Positions 8,511-17,301 of a stretch of 64,000 nucleotides of DNA are shown here, piece after piece. The first letter of the stretch is position 1. Every line of letters starts with the position of its first letter. The stretch is taken from the NCBI RefSeq assembly GCF_900103885.1, contig NZ_FNIM01000010.1, forward strand, positions 18,678 to 82,677, read 5' to 3'. The stretch comes from Actinomyces ruminicola. Lineage in GTDB: Bacteria; Actinomycetota; Actinomycetes; Actinomycetales; Actinomycetaceae. The notes below the pieces were generated by a model. That model was not told the origin of the DNA, did not search any database, and saw nothing but the letters and a program-made list of their open reading frames with translations. The position numbers were made by a program, and so were the translations under genes.

Positions 8511-9204
8511 TTATAGGGGGTTAGGGGGCGTTGACGACGCGTTGGAGCAGGCGTGTAGCAGCAGGCCGCGGTACCGGGCGTGGCGGCGCTTGAACCGGAA
8601 CGTGAACTCGTCGAGGTAGGAGGGCAAGTGCCCCGCGGACCATGACCCGTGGTACGCCCCCGCCAGGAAGTGATCGACCGATGCACAGCGGGCAGTGCTT
8701 GATGGGCCGGGCCGTTGGAGGCGGTGACTTTGATCGGCGAGCTTGTCAAGTTTTCTGTGTAAGCGGGTCGTTGTTACAGGTAGGGTCGGATTCGTTCGGG
8801 GTAGGCGTCGGTGACCACCGTGGCCCCAGCCCGGACGGTGGTGGTCACGAATTGGCGCAGCGATGTCTTGGAGGCGTCCGATATAACCATCAGTCGGCAC
8901 CGCCCCCAGCCCCTCTCGCCGACCTCTATTGCCCCGGCAACCAGGGTCCTGCCCGCGGCCCCACGTCCCGCCGTCCCTGCCCGAGGGCCACCCAACCCAG
9001 ATAGGTCTCATCGACCTCGACCCGTCTAGCCAGCGGTTGTGAGTCGGACCAGCCCATCACCGACCGCAACCGCGACAGCATCGCCCACACTGTCTGGTAG
9101 GAGCCCACCGGCAGCACCTGATACAGGTGGGCGGCGCTGGCCCCGTTCTTAGACGCGACCATCTGCCAGGCGACTTCAAACCACACCGTCAGGGGAATCC
9201 TCGT
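8511..9204 (-). pseudogene. IS1595-family transposase, frameshifted and lacking its N-terminus
   Basis: Three frames together resemble an IS1595 transposase. They read RIPLTVWFEVAWQMV and VEVDETYLG (9200-9000), then GRCRLMVISDAS with TVVTDAYPE (8900-8780), then HFLAGAYHGSW and SYLDEFTFRFKRR (8680-8560). At least two frameshifts separate them, and the 5' end is fused at 9204/9205 to the 195-bp piece of the IS5-like element, creating a chimeric 119-codon frame. The zinc-binding N-terminal domain is missing. It cannot make an active transposase. The 8337-8510 stretch between it and the racemase shows no gene. Confidence 0.8.
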
Positions 9205-9399
9205 ACCGTCCAGGATCTGCTGAACCCGCTCGGCCAGCTCATCAACATCAGCCCCGGCCAGCCCGGTTGTAGACCCATACCGCATCGGTCGCCTCCACAG
9301 GAGAATCGAGTAGTAACACCCCGATCCTCCCGCCCGGCGACCGATGCCCCAACAACGACACGACCCTCACCCAACCCCACACCCCCATGAATAACACCC
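9205..9399 (-). repeat. Inverted 195-bp copy of the left end of the IS5-like element
   Basis: Reverse complement of 6676-6870, identical by eye, including the first 27 codons of the transposase. It forms the right end of the composite element. Confidence 0.9.
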
Positions 9400-9543
9400 T
9401 TTGGTACTGCAATTCGAGCACTGCAACCAGTTGGTCGAAACTGGCTGAAGCGTATATGTCTCGCACACCGGACACTTATGCCCTTTAGCCATCTGATGAC
9501 TCCCTTGCAATCGGCGCATCTCAAGTTCCGCTACCTTAGGCAT
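9400..9543 (-). pseudogene. Small C4 zinc-ribbon protein gene, interrupted by the composite element
   Basis: The first 48 codons, starting at ATG 9543, encode a small basic protein with two zinc-binding pairs, HKCPVCETYTL and LQCSNCSTK. The frame meets the insertion at 9400. On the other side of the element, 6672-6658 continues it as VRRD and a TGA stop, giving a 52-residue protein followed directly by a hairpin terminator. Only five codons were cut off, so a slightly altered protein reading into the element could still be made. The function is unknown; such small C4 proteins are often nucleic-acid binding. Confidence 0.7.
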
Positions 9544-9572
9544 CCTAAAACCCAGTGGTTCTCAATTGACTA

Positions 9573-10937
9573 TCAGGCGCCCAGCCAGTAGGCGTGCAGG
9601 GCCCGGGCCAGACCGCCGCCGTCGGCGAGCGCGCACATCTCCCGCTGAGAGTGCATGGACAGCAGCGGCTGGCCGACGTCGACCGTGGGGATGCCCAGGC
9701 GAGTGGCGGTGAGCGGGCCGATGGTGGTGCCGCAGGGCACGGCGTTGTTGGACACGAAGTCCTGACTGGGCACCGCCGCCGCGCGGCAGGCACGCGCCCA
9801 CGCGGCCACGGCGGCGGCGTCGGTGGCGTAGCGCTGCTGGGCGTTGATCTTCAGCAGCGGGCCGCCGCCGAGGACGGGGCGCACTGCGGGGTCGTGCAGC
9901 TGCGGGTAGTTCGGGTGGGCGGCGTGGCCGGCGTCGGCGGATACGCACAGGGAGCGGGCCAGCAGCGCCGCGTAGGCGTCACCGGCCGCACCCATGGCGC
10001 CGGCCAGGCGCCCCAGGACGGCCTGCAAGAACGGGCCGGCGGCGCCGGTGCGACTCCCGCTGCCGACCTCCTCGTGGTCGTTGGCCACGAAGACCACCGG
10101 GGCGGCGACGGCGTCCCCGCACGCCAGCGTCTCCAGGGCGACCAGTGCGGCGTGCACGGAGGAGAGGTTGTCCAGCCGGGAGGAGGCGAGGAACTCCCCA
10201 TGGCGGCCGAAGCGGGCCGGGGGCTCGGTGGGGTAGGTGAGGATGTCGCAGAAGGCCAGGTCGGCGGGGTCGATGCCGGCCAGCTCGCACAGGTATTGCT
10301 CGGGTGCGTCGGGGCCGGGCCGGGTGGCTGCGGCGCCGTCGGCCGTGCCGCCGGTGGCCGCTCCTGGTGCGTCGCCGCCCGTGATGGCCCACAGCGGCAG
10401 CAGATGGGCCTGCTTGTCCAGGTGCAGGGAGTCGTTGACGCTGCGGTCCAGGTGTGGGGCGACCTGGGCCACGCGCGCGATCGGGCCGGTGCGCACCAGG
10501 TGGGTGGCGCCGTCGTAGGTGGTCAGGCACCCGGCCAGGCCGAGCTCCCGGTCCAGGAAGGAGTTCAGCAGCGGACCCCCGTAGACCTCCACGTTCAGCA
10601 CCTGCACGCCGTCGCGCACCATGGCGGCGCGGGGCTTGAGCCGCAGCGCCGGGGAGTCCGTGTGCGCGCCGACGATCCGCAGCCCGCCGCGCGGCTCCAG
10701 CCGCTCGGGCAGCAGCCAGGCGATGACGGCGCCGCCCCGCCGGGTGTAACCGCGCCGGGGCAGGTCGGCGCCCCAGGGCTCGCGCTCGTCCACGGCGGTC
10801 AGGCCGACGGCATCCAGTCGCCGCGCGACCTCCGCCGCTGCGTGGTAGCTGGTGGGCGAGGCGGTGACGAAGGCGATGATCGAGTCGGCGTAGGCGTCGT
10901 CGTCGCGCAGGGCGAGCGCGGTTTCGGGGTCTGGCAT
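9573..10937 (-). CDS. M18 family aminopeptidase
   Basis: A 454-residue zinc aminopeptidase of the M18 (aspartyl aminopeptidase, PepC/ApeB) family, which removes N-terminal residues from cytoplasmic peptides. The metal and catalytic motifs are present: GAHTDSPALRLKPR near residue 90, NDHEEVGSGSRTGA near residue 295, and SADAGHAAHPNY near residue 335. The C-terminal block GTTIGPLTATRLGIPTVDVG with MHSQRE completes the active site. The ATG at 10937 gives the usual family length; the frame is open to 11045, but that would add an atypical leader. It is divergent from the LacI-controlled operon, about 130 bp from its operator. Confidence 0.88.
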   Translation of the reverse strand: MPDPETALALRDDDAYADSIIAFVTASPTSYHAAAEVARRLDAVGLTAVDEREPWGADLPRRGYTRRGGAVIAWLLPERLEPRGGLRIVGAHTDSPALRLKPRAAMVRDGVQVLNVEVYGGPLLNSFLDRELGLAGCLTTYDGATHLVRTGPIARVAQVAPHLDRSVNDSLHLDKQAHLLPLWAITGGDAPGAATGGTADGAAATRPGPDAPEQYLCELAGIDPADLAFCDILTYPTEPPARFGRHGEFLASSRLDNLSSVHAALVALETLACGDAVAAPVVFVANDHEEVGSGSRTGAAGPFLQAVLGRLAGAMGAAGDAYAALLARSLCVSADAGHAAHPNYPQLHDPAVRPVLGGGPLLKINAQQRYATDAAAVAAWARACRAAAVPSQDFVSNNAVPCGTTIGPLTATRLGIPTVDVGQPLLSMHSQREMCALADGGGLARALHAYWLGA

Positions 10938-11068
10938 GAGCCAAGTATGGGGCAGTCCAGCGATGCCGCCGCCGCAAACTGTCCCGAATTCGGACATCCT
11001 GTCCGTATGCCGCGCCGCCGCCTGGGCCTTCCGACCTATGGACACGAGCGGCCGCCCTCACCTACGCT

Positions 11069-11094
11069 TGCAAACGTTCCCGGGAACGTTTGCA
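11069..11094. promoter_or_regulatory. 26-bp perfect palindrome, probable LacI-family operator
   Basis: The half-site TGCAAACGTTCCC is followed by its exact reverse complement. The central AACGTTCCCGGGAACGTT is typical of LacI/GalR operators. It lies 53 bp before the DapA-like gene start, and a LacI-family regulator is encoded at 13745-14752. Confidence 0.75.
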
Positions 11095-11146
11095 CCTGTG
11101 TTTCCGGGCGCCCGATCCGCTCTTGATCCCAAGGAAGTGAACCAAC

Positions 11147-12091
11147 ATGAGCGTTCCAGTCCCCAACCTCCGCGGCCTCAACCCCGCCCCCGTCACCCCC
11201 TTCACCCCCGACGGCGAGATCGACTTCCCCGCCATCAAGCGCCTGGGCTCCTGGCTCGGCAGCTTCCCGGAGGTCACCTCACTGGTGGTGCTCGGCCACG
11301 CCGGCGAGGGCACCTTCCTCACCCAGTCCGAGCAGGTCGCCGTCATCGAGGCCTTCGTGGCCTCCACCGACGGCCGCGTGCCGGTCGTCGCCGGCATCAC
11401 CGGCGAGGGCACCAAGGTCGCCTGCGAGGAGGCTCAGCGCGCCGTCGACGCCGGAGCCACCGCGGGCCTGATCTACCCCTCCCACGGCTGGCTGCGCTTC
11501 GGCTTCCAGCCCGGCGCCCCGCAGGACCGCTACAAGGCGATCTACGAGGAGACCGGCCTGAACGAGATCCTCTTCCAGTACCCGGACGTCACCAAGTGCA
11601 GCTACGACCTGGACACCCAGCTCGAGATCGCCGCGCTCCCCGGCGTGCACTACACCAAGAACGGGGTGCGCAACATGAAGCGCTGGGACACCGAGATCCC
11701 GGTGCTGCGCGAGGCCTTCCCGGACCTGACGATCATGAGCTGCCACGACGAGTACCTGCTGCACACCATGTTCGACGTCGACGGCCTCCTGGTCGGCTAC
11801 GGCAACATCGCCCCCGAACTGCTGATCAAGCTGCTCAAGGCCGGCCAGGCCCACGACTACGACGCCACCCGCGCCGTCCACGACCAGCTCCTGCCGGTGA
11901 CCAAGGCGGTGTACCACCGCGGAAGCCACATGGAGGGCACCGTCGCCCTGAAGGAGGCGCTGGTCGAGCGCGGCGTCCTGGAGACCGCCACCGTCCGCTC
12001 CCCGCTGCGGCCGCTGGCCGAGGGCGCGCACGAGGAGATCGCCGCCGCCCTGGCCGCCGCCGGAATCGGCAAGGCCCGGATCCCGGCCTGA
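11147..12091 (+). CDS. Dihydrodipicolinate synthase/N-acetylneuraminate lyase superfamily protein
   Basis: A 314-residue TIM-barrel lyase or dehydratase of the DapA superfamily, which forms a Schiff base with a 2-oxo acid. It begins LNPAPVTPFTPDGEIDFPAI and has GHAGEG in place of the usual GTTGE. The Schiff-base lysine is in HYTKNG at about residue 171, after the tyrosine-containing FQYPDV. It is probably not the housekeeping DapA, because it is next to a dicarboxylate-type carrier and a LacI regulator and sits under a palindromic operator, which points to inducible catabolism of a sugar acid or 2-oxo acid. The start is supported by AAGGAAG. The substrate is unknown. Confidence 0.8.
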   Translation: MSVPVPNLRGLNPAPVTPFTPDGEIDFPAIKRLGSWLGSFPEVTSLVVLGHAGEGTFLTQSEQVAVIEAFVASTDGRVPVVAGITGEGTKVACEEAQRAVDAGATAGLIYPSHGWLRFGFQPGAPQDRYKAIYEETGLNEILFQYPDVTKCSYDLDTQLEIAALPGVHYTKNGVRNMKRWDTEIPVLREAFPDLTIMSCHDEYLLHTMFDVDGLLVGYGNIAPELLIKLLKAGQAHDYDATRAVHDQLLPVTKAVYHRGSHMEGTVALKEALVERGVLETATVRSPLRPLAEGAHEEIAAALAAAGIGKARIPA

Positions 12092-12125
12092 GTGGTGACG
12101 GCGATCGCTGACCGGTGATCGGCGT

Positions 12126-12165
12126 GTGCGGCGGCCGCCGTGGGGCCACCCGACGGCCGCCGCAC
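12126..12165. terminator. GC-rich hairpin between the DapA-like and carrier genes
   Basis: GTGCGGCGGCCG (12126-12137) pairs perfectly with CGGCCGCCGCAC (12154-12165). Without a T tract it may be a terminator or an mRNA-stabilising hairpin within the operon. Confidence 0.5.
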
Positions 12166-12294
12166 GCACCGGGCCGGCTGTGCCCACCCGGCACCGCCCG
12201 CCACCGCCCACCACCGGCAGATGCCCCTCCGCCGCACCATCGGCCCGGGCTCCCGCCAACTGCCCCACCCCCACCGCCCACAACGGAGTAGGCC

Positions 12295-13614
12295 GTGATC
12301 CTCATACAGTTCCTCGTCTTCCTCGCCTTCATCATCCTCGGCGCCAGAATCGGCGGCATCGGCATTGCCTTCGCCGGCGGCGCGGGAGTGTTCGTCCTGT
12401 CCCTGCTCGGCGCCACTCCCGGCGACCTGCCCATGCAGGTGATCGTGTTCATCATGGTCGTCATCTACGCGGCCTCGGCCATGCAGGTCGCCGGCGGGAT
12501 CGACTACCTGGTCAACCTCACCGACCGCCTGCTGCGGGCCCACCCCAAGTACCTGGCGCTGCTGGCGCCGATGGTGACCTACCTGCTCACCTTCGCCGCC
12601 TCCACCGGGCAGGTCTCCTTCGCGACCATGCCGGTGATCGTGGAGGTCGCCAAGGAGAACAACATCCGCCCCACCCGCTCCCTTTCGGTGGGTGTGGCCG
12701 GATCGCTGCTGGGCATTACCGCCTCCCCGATCTCCGCCGCCGTGGTGTTCCTGTCCGGCAAGCTCGAGGAGGGAAACACGGGGTGGACCTTCATCGACCT
12801 GATCCTCGTGTCGATCCCCGCCACCTTCCTGGGCACCATGACCACCGCCCTGCTGTTCATGCTCTGGGACAAGGCCCGCGGCAACGACCGGCTCGACACC
12901 GTGCCCGAGTACCAGCGGCGCCTGAAGGCCGGGGAGATCGCCCCGCCCAAGCACGAGGTCCGCGAGCTGCGCCCGGGCGCCAAGCTGTCGGTGCTGATCT
13001 TCGTGATCGCCCTCGTGGTGGTGCTGGCCTACTCCATCGCCATCTCCGAGAAGGTCGGGCTGATCAGCGACCCCGTCATGGACGCCGGCCAGTGCCGTAT
13101 CTCCGTCATGCTCGCCGCCGCCGGGGCGATCATCGTGGCCTGCCGGGCCAACCCGAAGGCGATTCCGGGCTCGTCGATCTTCCGCACCGGCATGAGCGCC
13201 TGCGCCTGCATCCTCGGCGTCGCCTGGCTGGGCACCACCTTCATGACCGCCAACCAGGACTGGATCCAGGCGCACCTGGGGACGGCCCTGGCCGGCAAGC
13301 CGTGGCTGTTCGCCCTGCTCGTGGTGATCGCCTCCTCGCTGCTTTACTCGCAGGCGGCCTCCACCAAGGCCCTGTTCCCGACGGCGCTGGCGATCGGCGT
13401 GGCCCCGGCCACCGTGGTCGCCTGCTTCCCGGCGACCTCCTCCCTGTTCATCCTGCCCACCTATCCGACCCTGCTGGCGGCGGTTGAGCTCGACGACACC
13501 GGCTCGACGCAGCTCGGAACGCATTTCTTCGACCACCCCTTCCTCATCCCCGGGCTCATGGCCACCGGGCTGAGCGTGGTCTACGGCTTCGCCCTGGCCG
13601 CCGTCGTCGTCTGA
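12295..13614 (+). CDS. Anaerobic C4-dicarboxylate transporter, Dcu family
   Basis: A 439-residue polytopic membrane protein of the Dcu (DcuA/DcuB) family, which exchanges or takes up fumarate, malate, aspartate and succinate under anaerobiosis. The family blocks are visible: FIILGARIGGIGIAFAGG at the start, AGGIDYLVN, TGQVSFATMPVIVEVA and, late, LYSQAASTKALFPTALA. About ten to twelve hydrophobic segments are present. The start is GTG at 12295, preceded by ACGGAG. It lies 203 bp after the DapA-like gene and 130 bp before the LacI gene, so all three probably form one regulon. The real substrate may be the acid degraded by the DapA-like enzyme. Confidence 0.88.
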   Translation: MILIQFLVFLAFIILGARIGGIGIAFAGGAGVFVLSLLGATPGDLPMQVIVFIMVVIYAASAMQVAGGIDYLVNLTDRLLRAHPKYLALLAPMVTYLLTFAASTGQVSFATMPVIVEVAKENNIRPTRSLSVGVAGSLLGITASPISAAVVFLSGKLEEGNTGWTFIDLILVSIPATFLGTMTTALLFMLWDKARGNDRLDTVPEYQRRLKAGEIAPPKHEVRELRPGAKLSVLIFVIALVVVLAYSIAISEKVGLISDPVMDAGQCRISVMLAAAGAIIVACRANPKAIPGSSIFRTGMSACACILGVAWLGTTFMTANQDWIQAHLGTALAGKPWLFALLVVIASSLLYSQAASTKALFPTALAIGVAPATVVACFPATSSLFILPTYPTLLAAVELDDTGSTQLGTHFFDHPFLIPGLMATGLSVVYGFALAAVVV

Positions 13615-13744
13615 GCGGCGGATCAGGCCACGCCCGCGGGTCGCCGCCAGCCCAGGCGCGCACGCCGGCTTCCTCCCCCATCTCCCGCCTCCTGGTTCGC
13701 GGCCGCACCGCTACGATGCGGTCAGCGAACCAGGAGGCAGCATC

Positions 13745-14752
13745 GTGAAAGCCGTGACCCTTAAGGACGTCGCCACCGCGGCGGGCGTGTCCATCTCCAC
13801 GGCCTCCCGCATCCTCGACGAGCGCCTGCCGACCTCCCGCTCCGCCTCCGCCCAGCGCGTCAAGGAGGCGGCCGCACGGCTCGGGTACCGGCGCGACGCC
13901 GCCGCCTCCGCGCTGCGGCGCGGCGACACCGGCACCGTCGGGGTGCTGGTGCCGCGCCTGTCCGACACGGTGATGGCGCTGCTGTTCGAGGCGATCTTCT
14001 CGGCGGCGGCAGCCCGGGGACTGTTCGCCCTCGTATCCGTGTGCGGCGACGACTCCGCCGCCGAGGCCCGCGCCGTCGACTCGCTGCTGGCCAGACGCGT
14101 TGACGGGCTGGTGCTCGCCACCGCGCGCCTGGACGATCCTCTGCCCTCCTCGCTGCGCGACCGGCAGGTGCCGCACGTGCTCGCGCTGCGCACCGACGGC
14201 GTCTCCCCCTCCTCCGTGTGCGACGACGAGCTCGGCGGCTACCTGGCCACGCGGCACCTGCTCGACCTCGGCCATACCGCGATCGCCGTCCTGCCCGGCC
14301 CCGACTTCACCTCCACCGCGCAGCAGCGCCTGGCCGGCTATCACCGCGCCATGGCCGAGGCCGGCCTGGACACGCCGCAGACACGCATCCGCCACTGCGG
14401 CTTCGGCTACACCGCCGGACGCGAGGCCGCCGCCGCAGTGCTCTCCCGGTCGTCGGAGACCACCGCGGTCTTCGCCGCGAATGACCGGCTCGCCATGGGG
14501 ACCCTGGCCGCGGCCAGCGCCCTGGGACGCAGGGTCCCGGAGGAGTTGAGCGTCGTCGGCTACAACGACACCCCGGTGGCCGCCCAGTTGGCCGTGCCCT
14601 TGACCACGGTGCACGTCCCCTTCGACCTCATCGCCGTCGGCGCCCTCGACCTGCTGGCCGCGCAGACTGCGGGCACCGGCGAGCAGCCGGCCGACCGCGT
14701 AGCCGTCCCCACGCTCATCCCCCGGCGATCCGCCGTCTCCCGCAAGCGCTAG
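13745..14752 (+). CDS. LacI-family transcriptional regulator
   Basis: A 335-residue LacI/GalR regulator. The N-terminal helix-turn-helix and hinge are clear: VTLKDVATAAGVSISTASRI, then RVKEAAARLGYRRDAAASALR. The periplasmic-binding-like effector domain follows with GTVGVLVP, VFAANDRLAMG and SVVGYNDTP. The GTG at 13745 has a strong CAGGAGG site. It most likely binds the 26-bp palindrome at 11069-11094 and controls the DapA-like enzyme and the Dcu carrier. A GCGGCGCC/GGCGCCGC hairpin follows immediately after its TAG. Confidence 0.9.
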   Translation: MKAVTLKDVATAAGVSISTASRILDERLPTSRSASAQRVKEAAARLGYRRDAAASALRRGDTGTVGVLVPRLSDTVMALLFEAIFSAAAARGLFALVSVCGDDSAAEARAVDSLLARRVDGLVLATARLDDPLPSSLRDRQVPHVLALRTDGVSPSSVCDDELGGYLATRHLLDLGHTAIAVLPGPDFTSTAQQRLAGYHRAMAEAGLDTPQTRIRHCGFGYTAGREAAAAVLSRSSETTAVFAANDRLAMGTLAAASALGRRVPEELSVVGYNDTPVAAQLAVPLTTVHVPFDLIAVGALDLLAAQTAGTGEQPADRVAVPTLIPRRSAVSRKR

Positions 14753-14775
14753 CGGCGCCTCCAGGAGGGCGCCGC
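14752..14775. terminator. Hairpin after the LacI gene
   Basis: GCGGCGCC (14752-14759) and GGCGCCGC (14768-14775) form an 8-bp stem directly at the stop codon. It is short and has no T tract. Confidence 0.4.
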
Positions 14776-14877
14776 GCCGGCACCGCCGCCCTCTCCCGCT
14801 GACCGCGCCCGCCCGAAACCCGGCGACTCCCCCTGCGCCCGCTGGCCAAACGCCCCGCTTTGCGCCACGATCGCCCC

Positions 14878-15534
14878 ATGACGCCGGCCCCCTCCCCCGC
14901 TCCGCCCGCCATTCCCGCCCTCGGCACCAGCCCGGTGCGGGCCGTGCTGTTCGACGCCGACGGCGTGCTGCAGCTGATCGGCACCCCCTGGGACCAGGCG
15001 CTGACCGCCGGCGGCGGAGAGCTCTTCTGCCGCCGCCTGCTCGCCGAGGAGGGCCCCGCGCTGCGGGGACACGAGGACCTGCGCACCCTGCTGGAACGGC
15101 TGGCGGGCGAGCTGGGACTCACCGCGAGCGCGGAGCAGCTGCTGGAGCTGTGGTGGCAGGCCACAGCGGACCCGCTCGCCTGGCAGGTGGTGCGCGACCT
15201 CAGGGCCGCCGGCTACACCACGGTGCTGGCCACCAACCAGCAGCACGAGCGCCGCGCGTGGATGCGCTCAGCCCTCGGCTACGACGGCTTGTGCGACGTG
15301 GACGCCTACTCCTGCACGCTCGGGGTGGCCAAGCCCAGTCCGGACTACTTCCACACCGTGCTCGAGCTGGTGGGGGTGCGCCCGCAGGAGGCGCTGTTCG
15401 TGGACGACAACGCCGCCAACATCGCCCAGGCGGCCGCGCTCGGCATCCGCACGGTGCACCACCCGGCAGATGCCGGCGGCGTCCTGCTGCGTCAGGAGGT
15501 CGTCTCCGTGCTCGACGGCGCCGCCTCCGCCTGA
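14878..15534 (+). CDS. HAD-family hydrolase
   Basis: A 218-residue haloacid dehalogenase superfamily phosphatase, subfamily IA. Motif I is VLFDADGVLQL near residue 20 with the nucleophile aspartate, motif II is ATNQQHER near residue 118, motif III is the lysine of VAKPSPDYF, and motif IV is FVDDNAANIAQA. These are all the catalytic residues needed for phosphoryl transfer. The substrate is not predictable. The ATG at 14878 is chosen over TTG at 14860. The 277 bp after it, before gtrA, hold no recognisable gene. Confidence 0.85.
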   Translation: MTPAPSPAPPAIPALGTSPVRAVLFDADGVLQLIGTPWDQALTAGGGELFCRRLLAEEGPALRGHEDLRTLLERLAGELGLTASAEQLLELWWQATADPLAWQVVRDLRAAGYTTVLATNQQHERRAWMRSALGYDGLCDVDAYSCTLGVAKPSPDYFHTVLELVGVRPQEALFVDDNAANIAQAAALGIRTVHHPADAGGVLLRQEVVSVLDGAASA

Positions 15535-15811
15535 AGCGCTCGCCGGCGTCCCGCCGCTCGAGTGCGTGTCGTCGGCAGGCGCATTCTCGGCTCGCCCGGC
15601 TGCCTCCCCGCGCGCGTCCCCGACGCGCCGAAGGGCGCCAGAGCGCGCCCGACACGCCGACAGTCATTTCTCATCCTCCGGTAGGAGGCCGTCCAGGTTC
15701 ATCTCATACTTTCGGAATCCAGAGTTCATCCATACGGGCTTGCGAGGCGCCTGCGGACACACGAAACTCGGGTCTGTAGGCGCAGCGGAACCGGCGCCCG
15801 GAAGGAAGACC

Positions 15812-16417
15812 ATGACGAGCATCACGACGTCCGGAGGCATTCGGGGGCGGCGTCCCGCCTCCCCCGCGGACCGCACGCCGGACGCCGTCAAGGCCGCCGC
15901 CGCCGCCCACCGGCGGATCAATGCCCGCCTGGAGGATCCCGCCCGCCTGGCCCCGCGCGTATTCCTGCACCTGATCAACCGCATTCACCGGCTGCTGCCG
16001 GGGATAGTGCGTCATCGGGTGCCGGTGACCTTCATCGGCTATGCGCTCATCAACGGCTCCGGATTCGTCATTGACATGAGCTTCCTGTGGCTGTTCTACG
16101 AGCGGCTGCACTGGTTCTACCCGCTGGCGGTGACCGTGGGGTATGCCCTGGCGGGCCTGTACTCGCTGCTGCTGAACCGGTGGCTGAACTTCCAGTCCCA
16201 CGGGTCGCTGACCGCCCAGGGATCGCGCTACGCGGTCGGCCTGGTCTCCCAGTACGTCATCTTCATTCTGGGGCTGTCCAGCCTGCTGCACCTAGTGGGC
16301 GTCAACGCGGAGCTGGCCCGGGTGATCTCGGCCTGCTGCGAGGGGATTTACCTGTATGTGCTGATGCGCCTGTGGGTGTTTCGCGGCACGCCCGAGCCCG
16401 CGTCCGACGCCGCCTGA
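15812..16417 (+). CDS. GtrA family membrane protein
   Basis: A 201-residue protein with four predicted membrane helices in its C-terminal 120 residues, as in the GtrA family (flippase-like proteins for undecaprenyl-linked sugars in cell-wall glycosylation). Family features include VTFIGYALINGSGFVIDMSFLWL, the VGYALAGLYSLLLNRWLNF segment with its conserved asparagine, and RYAVGLVSQYVIF. The N-terminal 65 residues are hydrophilic and basic. The start is set by GGAAGGAAG just upstream; the same frame is open to 15470 but reads as low-complexity translation of non-coding DNA. No glycosyltransferase partner is adjacent. Confidence 0.8.
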   Translation: MTSITTSGGIRGRRPASPADRTPDAVKAAAAAHRRINARLEDPARLAPRVFLHLINRIHRLLPGIVRHRVPVTFIGYALINGSGFVIDMSFLWLFYERLHWFYPLAVTVGYALAGLYSLLLNRWLNFQSHGSLTAQGSRYAVGLVSQYVIFILGLSSLLHLVGVNAELARVISACCEGIYLYVLMRLWVFRGTPEPASDAA

Positions 16418-16494
16418 GTCCCGCCTGCGCCATCGCCCGCCACGCGGGCAGGGCCGCCTCAGCCGCCGGTCCGCTGACGCCGCCTGGGCAGCCG

Positions 16495-17301
16495 TCACCA
16501 GAAGGCGCGCGTGGTCTCCGTGGGCCCGTCCAGCTCGGTGAAGCCGGCGTCCACCACCGAGACCGGCCGCTTCCGGGTCCGCCAGGGCTGCGCCGACGGA
16601 AAGGCGACGCGCACGCGGTACCCCTGCGCCGCCCATCGCCGGCGCAGATCCGCCGGCAGCCGCGGGCTCTCCCAGGCCAGCTGGGCGGCGTGAGCGACCT
16701 GGGCACACAGCTTCCCACTGGTCATCTCCTCCAACGGCGTGACCTCCACCGTCACCAGGGCCTGCTCCGAGACCGAGGCGCTGGTCAGGGTGATCCCGCG
16801 GCCGGCGTCGGGGGCCTTGGCGACGGCGGCGGTGATTGCGGCGGGCGGAGGGGGCAGCTCGTCGCCGTGGGGGAAGTGCGTGCCCTCCACCTGGGTCTTG
16901 GCCAGGGCCGGCGGCAGCGGGCGGACCGGGCCGGGCACGAGCGCGCGCGCCTCGGCGCTGCCCCACCCGGCCGGACCCGCCTGGGCGACGGTGACGCCGG
17001 GAAGCTCCTGGATCTCCTCCCAGCGGCGGCCGCGAGCGCGGCGCACCAGCTTGCGGATGCGCCCGTCCCGCCAGTACTCAACGGCCTCGTGCCAGGCTCC
17101 GCCCGGGGCGGCCTCAGGGGCGGCCAGCAGGGCGACAACGGCGCGGGCGGAGGCCTCGGCGACGTCGATGCGGCGGGGCGGGTGGACCTTGTCGTAGTGG
17201 ACGGCGATCTGCATGGCCCAGGGGACGGCGTGATCGGCGTTCCCGGATGGTGCGGGCGAATCGCCAACAGCGGGGGCGGATTGCGGGGACAATGACTGCA
17301 T
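16495..17301 (-). CDS. Peptidyl-tRNA hydrolase 2 (Pth2) family protein
   Basis: A 268-residue protein whose C-terminal half contains the Pth2 signature MTSGKLCAQVAHAAQLAWE (from about residue 190), the lysine and histidine region used to release peptides from stalled peptidyl-tRNA. Stand-alone bacterial Pth2 relatives with a long N-terminal extension are common in actinobacteria. The start at 17301 overlaps the start of the divergent HAD gene by two bases within CATG. An internal ATG at residue 30 (MQIAVHYDK) would remove the overlap and a low-complexity leader and is a reasonable alternative. Confidence 0.75.
   Translation of the reverse strand: MQSLSPQSAPAVGDSPAPSGNADHAVPWAMQIAVHYDKVHPPRRIDVAEASARAVVALLAAPEAAPGGAWHEAVEYWRDGRIRKLVRRARGRRWEEIQELPGVTVAQAGPAGWGSAEARALVPGPVRPLPPALAKTQVEGTHFPHGDELPPPPAAITAAVAKAPDAGRGITLTSASVSEQALVTVEVTPLEEMTSGKLCAQVAHAAQLAWESPRLPADLRRRWAAQGYRVRVAFPSAQPWRTRKRPVSVVDAGFTELDGPTETTRAFW

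Larger units (their letters stand above)
6676..9399. mobile_element. Composite transposon-like insertion with 195-bp inverted ends and TTT target duplication
   Basis: Bases 6676-6870 and 9205-9399 are identical inverted copies of the left end of an IS5-like element, as read by eye. The insertion is flanked by TTT at 6673-6675 and TTT at 9400-9402, a likely 3-bp target duplication. Removing it joins 9543-9400 to 6672-6658 on the minus strand and restores a 52-codon zinc-ribbon frame with a TGA stop. Inside are the IS5-like transposase, a low-GC racemase gene and a decayed IS1595-type transposase. The right IS5-like copy is truncated to its 195-bp end. Confidence 0.85.

Noticed and set aside
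9594..11126. 510-codon frame antisense to the M18 peptidase
   Set aside because: All M18 active-site motifs are on the minus strand; the plus frame is Gly/Gln/Arg-rich shadow.
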